DNA from: Marinovum sp.
Lineage (GTDB): Bacteria > Pseudomonadota > Alphaproteobacteria > Rhodobacterales > Rhodobacteraceae
DNA length: 11,060 nucleotides
Direction: 5' to 3'
NCBI GenBank assembly: GCA_002684375.1
Contig: NYVC01000002.1
Span: 18,891-29,950 of the forward strand
Below, one piece after another: positions 1-6,072 of the stretch. A model generated the notes under the pieces. That model worked only from the letters and a program-made list of their open reading frames with translations. It searched no databases and was not told the origin of the DNA. The translations under genes and the position numbers were made by a program. How positions within the stretch are numbered: position 1 is the stretch's first letter; every line of letters starts with the position of its first letter.

Positions 1-569
1 CACGTGCTGCGGCATGGGAGGAGATCGGGCCGGCGATGCGCCGACAGACCGTGCTTTTGAATGCGCTACGCGGCCTTTGCCCGAAGGCGATCTTTGTGGG
101 CGATTCCACTCAACCGGTCTATGCGGGTAACCTGTATTATGATCACGACAGGCCCGGCGGGTGGTTTAATGCCGCCAGCGGGTTTGGTGCTTTGGGCTTT
201 GCTATTCCCGCCGCGATCGGCGTGGCGCTGGCACAACCTGACACTCGGGTGATTTGCATTACCGGGGATGGCGGGGCGCAGTTCACGTTGCCGGAGCTCA
301 TGGTTGCTGTCGATGAGAAACTTCCGGTATTGTTTTTGATCTGGAACAATGCAGGCTATGGCGAGATCGACACCTCAATGCAAGCAGCTGGGGTAACGGT
401 GGTTGGCTGTGATCCAACGCCCCCTGATTTTGAATATATTGCAAAGGCCTGTGGCATTCCGTTTGCACGCTGCGCCATGATCCCTGCGGCAGTCACGGCC
501 GCGGTACGCGGCTTTCTGAGCCATGATGGTCCAGCCATAATTGAAATTGATATGTTAACCGACGCGTGA
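1..569 (+). CDS. aruI: Thiamine-diphosphate-dependent decarboxylase, probable 5-guanidino-2-oxopentanoate (2-ketoarginine) decarboxylase, 3' part
   Basis: This is the C-terminal part of an acetolactate-synthase-type ThDP enzyme. The reading frame is open to the window's left edge (codons from base 3), so the gene begins outside; the ATG at 36 is internal. The thiamine-diphosphate and Mg binding motif is visible as GDGG, about 26 residues, then the WNN pair, followed by AGYGEI. Before it come a DSTQPVYAGN stretch and a GFGALGFAIPAAIG segment. The DSTQPVYAGN stretch is what I associate with AruI, which decarboxylates 2-ketoarginine to 4-guanidinobutanal in the arginine transaminase pathway. That assignment is from memory; the ThDP family is certain but the substrate is not. 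It ends with TGA, 29 bp before the guanidino hydrolase gene on the same strand, so the two probably share a transcript. Alternatives are another 2-oxoacid decarboxylase or an acetolactate synthase homologue. Confidence 0.8.
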   Translation, partial: RAAAWEEIGPAMRRQTVLLNALRGLCPKAIFVGDSTQPVYAGNLYYDHDRPGGWFNAASGFGALGFAIPAAIGVALAQPDTRVICITGDGGAQFTLPELMVAVDEKLPVLFLIWNNAGYGEIDTSMQAAGVTVVGCDPTPPDFEYIAKACGIPFARCAMIPAAVTAAVRGFLSHDGPAIIEIDMLTDA

Positions 570-598
570 TGTCGGTCAGAAGCGAGAGCTAAAACCAG

Positions 599-1396
599 AT
601 GCATAACCCTGCCTATACCTTCACCCATGCGATCTTACGTCTGCCGTCACGCAGCGTTGTTGACGGGTTGCGCGCTGCAGATATTGGCACGCCCGATTTT
701 GCCAAAATGCGGCGTGACCATCAGCATTATAGCGCTGTCTTGCGGGAAACTGGGGCTGAGATCATTGAGTTGCCGGCGCTTGAAGCCTATCCCGATTCGG
801 TGTTTGTCGAGGATACGGCGCTGTGCCTGCCGCAAGGGGCAATCCTGATGCGCTCTGGTGCGCCGACGCGGGCAGGCGAGGTGGCGCAGATGGCCCCGGT
901 GCTGCGGGGGCTGTATGATGAGGTGCTGGAAATCTCTGGTCCGGGCTGTATCGAAGGCGGTGATATACTGACCACCGGACGAGAGGTTCTGGTGGGCTTG
1001 TCAGAGCGGACAAACCGGGCAGGGGTTTCAGAACTGGCGCAATTGCTTGAGCGCTGGGGGTATCGGTTGCGTTGGATTGAAATTCCGCAAGGTGTTTTGC
1101 ACTTTAAAACGGATTGTTCGCTTTTGGATAATGAGACGATTTTAAGCACGCCAAGACTGGCCGCCAGCGGCTGCTTTTCGGATTATCGGGTGATCTATAC
1201 TGCCGAGGGCGAAGAGGCGGGCGCCAATGCCATCCGCTTTAACAGTCTGGTCTTGATGGCTGCTGGATTTCCCAAAACAGCCCAGCGTTTGCGACAGGCG
1301 GGCTATGACGTGCGTGAGATTAACAACAGCGAATGTGCCAAGCTGGATGGCGGGATGTCATGTCTGTCTTTGCGGTTGAGCCCCCAAGCACACTGA
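599..1396 (+). CDS. ddaH: Dimethylarginine dimethylaminohydrolase (DDAH family)
   Basis: A 265-residue protein, about the length of bacterial DDAH. The family hydrolyses N-omega-methylated arginines to citrulline plus methylamine or dimethylamine, using a Cys-His-Glu site in the cytoplasm. Visible features: SVFVEDTALCL around residues 67-77, CIEGGDIL at 117-124, LHFKTDCS at 167-174 and LDGGMSCLSLR at 249-259. Predicted catalytic residues are Glu119, His168 and Cys255, offset by 5-6 from the Pseudomonas enzyme's Glu114, His162 and Cys249. The ATG at 599 gives a full-length N terminus; the ribosome site before it is weak. It follows the ThDP decarboxylase by 29 bp, which suggests a guanidino-compound catabolic operon. 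A different guanidino substrate cannot be excluded, because the fold is shared with arginine deiminase and amidinotransferases. Confidence 0.9.
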   Translation: MHNPAYTFTHAILRLPSRSVVDGLRAADIGTPDFAKMRRDHQHYSAVLRETGAEIIELPALEAYPDSVFVEDTALCLPQGAILMRSGAPTRAGEVAQMAPVLRGLYDEVLEISGPGCIEGGDILTTGREVLVGLSERTNRAGVSELAQLLERWGYRLRWIEIPQGVLHFKTDCSLLDNETILSTPRLAASGCFSDYRVIYTAEGEEAGANAIRFNSLVLMAAGFPKTAQRLRQAGYDVREINNSECAKLDGGMSCLSLRLSPQAH

Positions 1397-1414
1397 CTGT
1401 AAAGTCATATGTGT
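1390..1414 (+). terminator. Weak hairpin over the ddaH stop codon
   Basis: ACAC and TGACT, a GTAA loop, then AGTCA, a three-base bulge and GTGT form a small hairpin that contains the ddaH stop codon. A short CTTTT run follows at 1421-1425. The 131 bp between the convergent ddaH and phnE2 genes hold nothing stronger; ACTTTTAA at 1420-1427 and TTAAAAGT at 1454-1461 form only an AT-rich, long-loop pair. It could end transcription from ddaH, but the stem is short. Confidence 0.25.
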
Positions 1415-1527
1415 CTGAGACTTTTAACTCGGGCCAAGCCATTCAAATTTATCTTAAAAGTTTCAAGTCACCGTTAGCTGATGCCTTTGGAATAAAGATT
1501 GAGCAGGGCAATGTGGAAGTTTGCGCG

Positions 1528-2343
1528 TCAGATGATTGCCCCGCGTACTTTGGCTGAAACCCATTCAGAAATAACTACAGCCACTAAAATAACAAGTAGT
1601 ATTAAGGAGACTTGAGGCCACGCTAAAACATTTAAAGATGCAGAAAGTTGCAGCCCAATCCCACCCGCGCCTACCAAACCAAGCACCGTACTCTCCCGAA
1701 TATTAATATCCCACCGAAAGACCGCTATTCCAGCAAATGCCGGTAATATCTGAGGCACGATACCATAAGCCATAACTTGCCAGCGTGAAGCTCCAGTCGC
1801 GGTAATTGCTTCAACTTGAGCTTCGTCTATCTCTTCGATCGCCTCATAAAGGAGCTTGGCGCAAAACCCAATTGATCGGATAGCGATGGCAATAACGCCG
1901 GCGAACACTCCTGGTCCTATAATTGCAATGAGCAGTAATGCCCAAATCAGAGAGTTGATGGAACGGGTCGAGACAATGATAATCAGTGCGATTGGTCTAA
2001 TGAATAACCGAGAGGGTGTCGTATTGCTGGCTGCGAGGAATGCCACTGGTATGGCGAGGACAAGAGCAAATATCGTGCCCAAAGTCGCGATATTAAGTGT
2101 GTCCCAAATGGGTTTCCCAAGCTGGGTAATATATTCCCATTTTGGTGGAGTAGCACGTGACCATATGTCGTTCGCGATACGTGGTGCATCCCAGACAAAA
2201 AACCATGTCGTTGTGTTGGATATTTGCTGCCAGCAATAAGCAAAAGTTGCTATGCCGATTAACCAGAGAATCCAATGAAAGAGGCTTTCGCGACCGCTAC
2301 GCCGCTGCCATAATTTTAAATTATTTACATCGCGTATTGGCAT
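1528..2343 (-). CDS. phnE2: Phosphonate-family ABC transporter permease, second subunit
   Basis: A 271-residue inner-membrane permease of the PhnE family. Hydrophobic segments are visible around residues 22-40, 83-106, 116-155 and 246-260. The cytoplasmic EAA loop that docks on the ATPase is around residues 178-202 (EAITATGAS, then VPQILP). The PhnE hallmark, DINIREST followed by [10 protein letters not shown], lies at 212-230. Its ATG overlaps the phnE1 stop codon (TAATG), with AAGGG seven bases upstream, so it is translationally coupled and last in the four-gene operon. It resembles phnE1 in its core but differs at the N terminus, so the importer probably uses a heterodimeric channel. The family also carries phosphite and phosphate analogues, so the ligand is unproven. 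Confidence 0.9.
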   Translation of the reverse strand: MPIRDVNNLKLWQRRSGRESLFHWILWLIGIATFAYCWQQISNTTTWFFVWDAPRIANDIWSRATPPKWEYITQLGKPIWDTLNIATLGTIFALVLAIPVAFLAASNTTPSRLFIRPIALIIIVSTRSINSLIWALLLIAIIGPGVFAGVIAIAIRSIGFCAKLLYEAIEEIDEAQVEAITATGASRWQVMAYGIVPQILPAFAGIAVFRWDINIRESTVLGLVGAGGIGLQLSASLNVLAWPQVSLILLVILVAVVISEWVSAKVRGAII

Positions 2344-3164
2344 TACTGAACCCTTGATCGAACTGCGCTAGAAGAATATTCCAGCGCCATAACTATGGCT
2401 ATAATAATCAACAAAATTGCTGCTGCTGTGTCGTACTCATAGCGGTCAAACGCAGTATTAAGGGTTGCACCGATTCCTCCGGCTCCAACTAGGCCGAGTA
2501 TAGCACTTTCGCGAAAATTTATATCTAATCGATACACGCTGAGTCCGATGAGACGGGGCATCACCTGAGGTTGTACACCGTAATTGATCCATTGGGTCCA
2601 CCGTGCGCCTGAAGCTTTAATCGCCTCAGCCTGTACCCGGTCCATACTTTCGATATCCTCAGCCAATAATTTTGCCAGAAAACCGATGGTCGCAAAACTA
2701 AGTGTGAGGAAGCCGGCCAAGGGGCCAAACCCAAAAATTGCAACTAATAGGATAGCCACAATGATTTCTTGTAGCGCGCGACTGATGGCGATGATGCCTC
2801 GGCAAACTAAGTATACAGGCAACGGTGCTAAATTGCGTGCAGCCCCCAGTGCGATTGGGATCGAAATGGCGATCCCAACGACAGAGGAAGCCACCGTTAT
2901 GACTATACTTTCAAAAATACCTTCCCAAATATCGGCAGACCTTGATGTAAAATCAGGGTTAGTAAACGCCAAAATAAATTTTTTACCGCGTTCTAGACCC
3001 ACGTAGACCCGCGACCAATTTACTTCAATCGTCATGTAAGCTAATATGAGATATATTATAAAGGCACTAAACAGTGCCCAGCGAAGCCATTTTCGCCCCA
3101 CCAACGGTGGTTTATTCCAAGGTTTGCCTATCTTTTTTTGGACGTCAAAAGTACTATTACTCAT
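2343..3164 (-). CDS. phnE1: Phosphonate-family ABC transporter permease, first subunit
   Basis: A 273-residue integral membrane protein. A first membrane helix at about 29-46 is followed by a periplasmic stretch and a core of hydrophobic segments at about 86-105, 113-128, 135-165 and 245-261. The EAA loop ([10 protein letters not shown], then QPQVMP) sits at about 179-203 and contacts PhnC. The PhnE signature [19 protein letters not shown] is at 214-232. The start codon overlaps the phnC stop by four bases (ATGA), which argues for coupled translation. It pairs with phnE2 immediately downstream. Two separate phnE genes are a known arrangement in alphaproteobacterial phn transporters, in contrast to the single phnE of E. 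coli K-12. Confidence 0.9.
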   Translation of the reverse strand: MSNSTFDVQKKIGKPWNKPPLVGRKWLRWALFSAFIIYLILAYMTIEVNWSRVYVGLERGKKFILAFTNPDFTSRSADIWEGIFESIVITVASSVVGIAISIPIALGAARNLAPLPVYLVCRGIIAISRALQEIIVAILLVAIFGFGPLAGFLTLSFATIGFLAKLLAEDIESMDRVQAEAIKASGARWTQWINYGVQPQVMPRLIGLSVYRLDINFRESAILGLVGAGGIGATLNTAFDRYEYDTAAAILLIIIAIVMALEYSSSAVRSRVQ

Positions 3165-3952
3165 TGCAAGGCCACGTCGTTTTCGTCGTCGACATGCTCA
3201 ATGGTTGCCTCCCAATCTTCCTCTCCATAGATTGCTGTTAACACATTTGGCGTTAGACCAGCCGGTGGTCCGTCAAATTCGACAGCGCCAAGGCGTAGTC
3301 CAATTACACGTTGAACAAACATTTGCGCCAGAGCGACATCATGAATGTTAATGATAGCAGCTAATCCACGCTCTTTGCAAAGCTCACAAATTAATCGCAT
3401 TATTTGGCGCGACGTCTTAGGGTCCAACGATGCGGTGGGCTCATCCACTAATAACAATGCAGGGTTTTGGATCAAAGCGCGGCAGATACCAATCCTCTGT
3501 CGCTGCCCACCTGACAGTTCATCTGCACGTTTGTCAGCCATATGAGCCAAGTCTACCCGGTCAAGCAATCGAAAAGCCTCATCGACATCAGATTGTGGAA
3601 ATTTACGCAAGTAACTACGCCAAAAGCCAACATAACCCAAACGTCCTGAAAGGACGTTTTCCATTACCGTCAGTCTTTCAACCAGTGCGTATTCTTGAAA
3701 AATCATCCCCATGCGTCGACGTTCACGCCGCAAGCCACTCGATGACAGACGTGTTAATTCGACATTACCCAGATACACCTTGCCTGATGTTGGCTCGACT
3801 AAACGATTTATACAACGGATCAAAGTCGATTTTCCCGCTCCTGAGGGACCGATTAGAGCCAAAACTTGACCTTCTGGGATTTCTATATCCACTGCCTGCA
3901 AAGCTTGGTCACCAGTTTTGTAGGTTTTAACAAGTTTTTCAAGCCGCAGCAT
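3161..3952 (-). CDS. phnC: Phosphonate-family ABC transporter ATP-binding protein
   Basis: A 263-residue ABC ATPase with all the nucleotide-binding motifs: Walker [10 protein letters not shown] at 35-43, Q-loop Gln86, signature LSGGQ at 146-150, Walker B LLLVDEP at 166-172 and switch His204. The stretch [17 protein letters not shown] followed by SGRLG at 85-105 is typical of PhnC and separates it from phosphate PstB and amino-acid ATPases. It would energise the PhnE1/PhnE2 channel from the cytoplasmic face. GGAG lies six bases before the ATG. It is preceded by a 78-bp gap that holds a strong hairpin, and followed by phnE1 with a four-base overlap. The acidic tail ([10 protein letters not shown]) is not a recognised domain. 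Confidence 0.93.
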   Translation of the reverse strand: MLRLEKLVKTYKTGDQALQAVDIEIPEGQVLALIGPSGAGKSTLIRCINRLVEPTSGKVYLGNVELTRLSSSGLRRERRRMGMIFQEYALVERLTVMENVLSGRLGYVGFWRSYLRKFPQSDVDEAFRLLDRVDLAHMADKRADELSGGQRQRIGICRALIQNPALLLVDEPTASLDPKTSRQIMRLICELCKERGLAAIINIHDVALAQMFVQRVIGLRLGAVEFDGPPAGLTPNVLTAIYGEEDWEATIEHVDDENDVALQ

Positions 3953-3974
3953 GAAACTCTCCGCTTTAATTATT

Positions 3975-4009
3975 AAAAACGCATTGAGCGGACCCTGCAG
4001 GTCCGCTCA
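3975..4009 (-). terminator. Intercistronic stem-loop with T run between phnD and phnC
   Basis: TGAGCGGACC (3985-3994) and GGTCCGCTCA (4000-4009) form a perfect 10-bp stem with a 5-base loop. In the phn transcription direction a TTTTT run follows five bases after the stem. It lies about 21 bases after the phnD stop codon. The shape is that of a partial, intrinsic-type terminator or mRNA 3' stabiliser. It would let more phnD transcript accumulate than phnCE1E2, a common design for binding-protein operons. The structure is seen directly; the regulatory role is inferred. Confidence 0.7.
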
Positions 4010-4030
4010 GATGTTTTGATTTGCCAGTTT

Positions 4031-5005
4031 TTACTCGCAAGCGTAGCTTACGCCATTCGCCGAATCAATCTTGCGGATTACGTCCCAAAAACTTTGATAA
4101 GTCATCTCTATAAACTGAGCTTCTTTAGACTTAGAAAATTCTTTTTCTAGAGAAGTACCTGCCCATTCAAAGTTAAAGAAAGCATTGCGAATTTTATTCT
4201 GCAGTTCAGGCTTTAGGTTGTAAACGACACCAAAACCAGTTGTAGGAAAGGTCTGTGATTTGTATATTGTAATGACGTCACCCTCTTTTATAACGTCACG
4301 GCTAACCATCCGGTGAATGACTTTGTTCGCGACCGAAGCTGCCATGTAGTCCTTATTCGCTACTCCTAGGATGGAATTGTCATGCTTTCCGGAAAATGCT
4401 GGTGTGAAGTCTCGATCAGGCAACATGTCAAATTCACCTTTTAAGATGGCTGACGGCGCTTTAAAACCCGAATTAGAAGTTGGAGAAGTGAAAGCTAGTT
4501 GCTTACCCTTAATATCCGCTACGGTTTTGATGCCACTCCCAGGATAAGTGATTATTTCCATCTCATAGCCAAAACTGCCGTCTTCGGATGCCATAATCGT
4601 GAAGGGACTGAAACCCGCACAATTTACAGCCAAAGGGTTTGATCCTGTGTTGAACCCAGCAATGTGTAAGCGACCTGAACGCATAGCCTCAATTTGGGCA
4701 GCATTACTCTGAACTGGAAAGAAAACGACCTTTTTATTTGTTTCTTTCTCAAGATGATCTAAAAAATCAGCCCAAGCAGTTTTGTAAACGGCCGGATCTT
4801 CGACTGGAGTGTAGGCGAAAATGAGTGTATCAGGGTCAATCTGCTTGGATACATCTGTGGGCGTATCCGCCACTAGATCCCCGTCAATGTCACAAAAACG
4901 TTTATCTAAGTCACCTCTGGAACAGTCTGCTGCCACGGGTAAAGACCAGAGCGCGAAACCTACGGCAACTGCAGACACTGATATTTTTTTTACTACTTTT
5001 AGCAT
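4031..5005 (-). CDS. phnD: Phosphonate/phosphite/phosphate-family ABC transporter periplasmic binding protein
   Basis: A 324-residue PhnD-family solute-binding protein. A signal peptide is clear: Lys-rich start, hydrophobic residues 9-24, cleavage probably after Ala26 (PVAA-DC). The mature N terminus has an unusual insert with Cys28, Cys38 and the acidic motif DIDGDLVAD at 39-47. The binding fold begins near LIFAYTPVEDP at 61-71. Ligand-region motifs include TSPTSNSGF at 173-181 and SGKHDNSILGV at 205-215, matching the PhnD SxSG and HD pattern. Further cysteines are at 129 and 323. GGAGG six bases before the ATG is the best ribosome site in the window and predicts high expression. It is first in the phnD-C-E1-E2 operon. 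The gene is AT-rich. The ligand could be a phosphonate, phosphite or phosphate; no catabolic gene beside it decides this. Confidence 0.9.
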   Translation of the reverse strand: MLKVVKKISVSAVAVGFALWSLPVAADCSRGDLDKRFCDIDGDLVADTPTDVSKQIDPDTLIFAYTPVEDPAVYKTAWADFLDHLEKETNKKVVFFPVQSNAAQIEAMRSGRLHIAGFNTGSNPLAVNCAGFSPFTIMASEDGSFGYEMEIITYPGSGIKTVADIKGKQLAFTSPTSNSGFKAPSAILKGEFDMLPDRDFTPAFSGKHDNSILGVANKDYMAASVANKVIHRMVSRDVIKEGDVITIYKSQTFPTTGFGVVYNLKPELQNKIRNAFFNFEWAGTSLEKEFSKSKEAQFIEMTYQSFWDVIRKIDSANGVSYACE

Positions 5006-5011
5006 TACTTT

Positions 5012-5016
5012 CCTCC
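5012..5016 (-). promoter_or_regulatory. Strong ribosome binding site of phnD
   Basis: GGAGG on the minus strand, within GGGAGGA, lies six bases before the phnD ATG at 5005. It fixes the start codon, and the signal peptide begins exactly there. Confidence 0.85.
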
Positions 5017-5034
5017 CTTATGTGATACAAAAGC

Positions 5035-5053
5035 TTACAAATAGAAATTGTAA
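5035..5053. promoter_or_regulatory. Candidate operator dyad upstream of phnD
   Basis: TTACAA, seven bases, then TTGTAA form a perfect inverted repeat 30-48 bases before the phnD ATG. The form resembles sites bound by dimeric regulators, including the T-N11-A type of LysR proteins. The region is very AT-rich, so chance is a real alternative. No regulator gene is in the window. Confidence 0.3.
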
Positions 5054-5086
5054 TAAGCAATTCAAAAATAATAAAATTTAAATGAA

Positions 5087-5094
5087 GAATTTAG
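5087..5094 (+). repeat. Possible right terminal repeat of the IS remnant
   Basis: GAATTTAG here is matched in inverted orientation at 5805-5812, so the two copies face each other just outside both ends of the transposase remnant, enclosing 726 bp. Only eight bases match and the sequence is AT-rich. No clear target duplication is seen outside them. Confidence 0.25.
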
Positions 5095-5105
5095 AAATCT
5101 AAATT
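5088..5105. repeat. 18-bp dyad 83-100 bases upstream of phnD
   Basis: AATTTAGA, AA, TCTAAATT form a perfect dyad with 8-bp arms. It lies just beyond the 3' end of the decayed transposase and at the far edge of the phnD upstream region. It may be an operator. Because it shares GAATTTAG with the other side of the transposase remnant, it may instead be part of an IS end. Confidence 0.35.
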
Positions 5106-5110
5106 AAAAG

Positions 5111-5800
5111 TTATACGATGCGTCGACTATTTAAAGATGGAGAACTAATTTAAAAAACAAAAATCTTGCAAGATCGTGGTACCGCGTCGAAGTTACTGCA
5201 ACACGAAAGATTGTTTGGCACTCTTCGTCGGGGAAAGGTCTCAAAGTCTTGCGCCTTCTCAGAGCGTATGACCATCTGCAAAATCTATTGTTCTATAACC
5301 TTCACGGTACCTTGCAACTTAGGTGCGCGTGGTCACCGCCAACGAATATTTGGTGCAGTAAGAGATAGTACGCGGCTAATGCCTGCAGATGGATCTCGAA
5401 CCTCACAAGAAATCTGGTCGTATAAATAACAATTTGACGTTTACGGCTCTTGTTTCTTTTTCCGCTGTCCTATCCTCCGATCATTTTCTGTTTTTTTTAA
5501 ATATTGATAATCGATGACCCCGGTTGCGGGTTGAACGTGTCGGCCCTCCGCAAGGCGCGCAGTTCCCATCAGTTCTCGATTCATCTTATGGAGCAAGCCA
5601 TCATTGCGCCTAGCGTAAAAATTGCCGCAGACGGTAAAAACCGTTAGAAAGTCTTTATGCAGTATGCGCCTTTGGCTAGCCTGTCGTCGGGACAAAGAAA
5701 GACGCAACGAACAACTCGCGTAGATGTCCGTGTGTGGAGCGTGATTTCAGTTCGGTTCATGAGGTATTCTGCTCTGATTCATGACGGATAGTAACAATAA
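5111..5800 (-). pseudogene. Decayed IS5-family transposase
   Basis: No frame is intact here, but the minus strand reads as one transposase if frames are switched. From 5' to 3': RELFVASFFVPTTG (5721-5680); after a one-base shift CQRRILHKDF and then FYARRNDG; GVIDYQYLKKTEN, with its Asp codon at 5510-5512; after another shift KRQIVIYTTRFLVRFEIH (about 5445-5392); after a third VIRSEKAQDFETFPRRR (5272-5222); and a stop at 5111. These match the usual order REVxNAIFYVLxTGCQWR, LPKDF, GVIDSQSVKTTE, GRKRQIVxDTxG and KRSDKAKGFEVLPRRWVVERT of IS5-group DDE transposases (from memory). The start, with YPS at 5790-5782 followed by a stop, is weak. Only the first catalytic Asp survives; the FADGGY-type Asp is not found and the VVERT Glu is replaced. 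It is dead and old. An intact gene would be about 780 bp, so pieces are also missing. Confidence 0.85.
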
Positions 5801-5804
5801 TCTG

Positions 5805-5812
5805 CTAAATTC
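5805..5812 (-). repeat. Possible left terminal repeat of the IS remnant
   Basis: The inverted partner (CTAAATTC on the plus strand) of the GAATTTAG copy at 5087-5094, placed about ten bases before the first recognisable transposase codons. The match is short and tentative. Confidence 0.25.
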
Positions 5813-6072
5813 AAACAATTAATTTCAAAAAACTTACCAGAACAAAGTGGTCGATCATTGCTTGCAATGCAATGCCGTCCTCTATGAGAGTGGGTCTAAA
5901 GTAGGGCCTGTAGACGCGCTTGATTTCTGTTTATGGCATGCGCATTGCTTACGGTAATATTGTGGCATGAATAATCATGTCCAGAAATAAAGAATGACTA
6001 TAACATAACGAGTCCGAAATATTGTATGCCACTCTTTCAGTGTTTGTTGCTAAAAGTGTGGAACACCTTACA
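5813..6072. other. Intergenic stretch without a recognised gene
   Basis: About 260 bp between the IS remnant and the end of the Na/Pi cotransporter gene. On the minus strand about 38 codons are open from 5928 to 5811, reading in part RPTLIEDGIALQAMIDHF; it has no start codon after the upstream stop and I do not recognise it. It could be a leftover of an older gene or chance. A small perfect dyad, CATTGC-TT-GCAATG, lies at 5856-5869. Nothing else was seen. Confidence 0.4.
6029..6061 (-). terminator. Imperfect hairpin after the Na/Pi cotransporter gene
   Basis: CCAC-T-CTTT and AAAG-T-GTGG pair with one mismatch and a 15-base loop, 12 bases beyond the stop codon of the minus-strand gene ending at 6073. 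No T run follows, so it may only mark the 3' end of the ugp-side operon. Confidence 0.25.

Noticed and set aside
1333..1557. 74-codon plus-strand frame bridging ddaH and phnE2
   Set aside because: It overlaps the ddaH end and the phnE2 end in the wrong frame or strand, and resembles nothing known to me.
1856..2239. 127-codon plus-strand frame inside phnE2
   Set aside because: Antisense shadow of a clear membrane permease with the PhnE signature.
5021..5060. Sigma-70 promoter of phnD
   Set aside because: Several -35/-10 pairings can be drawn in this AT-rich stretch but none matches more than about half of each hexamer, so no placement can be supported.
5006..5165. PhoB box upstream of phnD
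   Set aside because: No CTGTCAT-like direct repeat is visible on either strand; the region is mostly A and T. A matrix scan could still find a degenerate site.
5163..5174. 12-bp palindrome ATCTTGCAAGAT
   Set aside because: It lies inside the transposase fossil, where it is coding-derived, and one such palindrome is expected by chance in a few kilobases.
5166..5429. Plus-strand open frame of 87 codons
   Set aside because: It is antisense to the decayed transposase; its composition (many Arg, Ser, Cys) is unlike a real protein and no ribosome site precedes it.
5441..5707. Minus-strand 88-codon open frame taken as a gene of its own
   Set aside because: It starts at a TTG inside the transposase and is only the middle piece of the IS5-family pseudogene.
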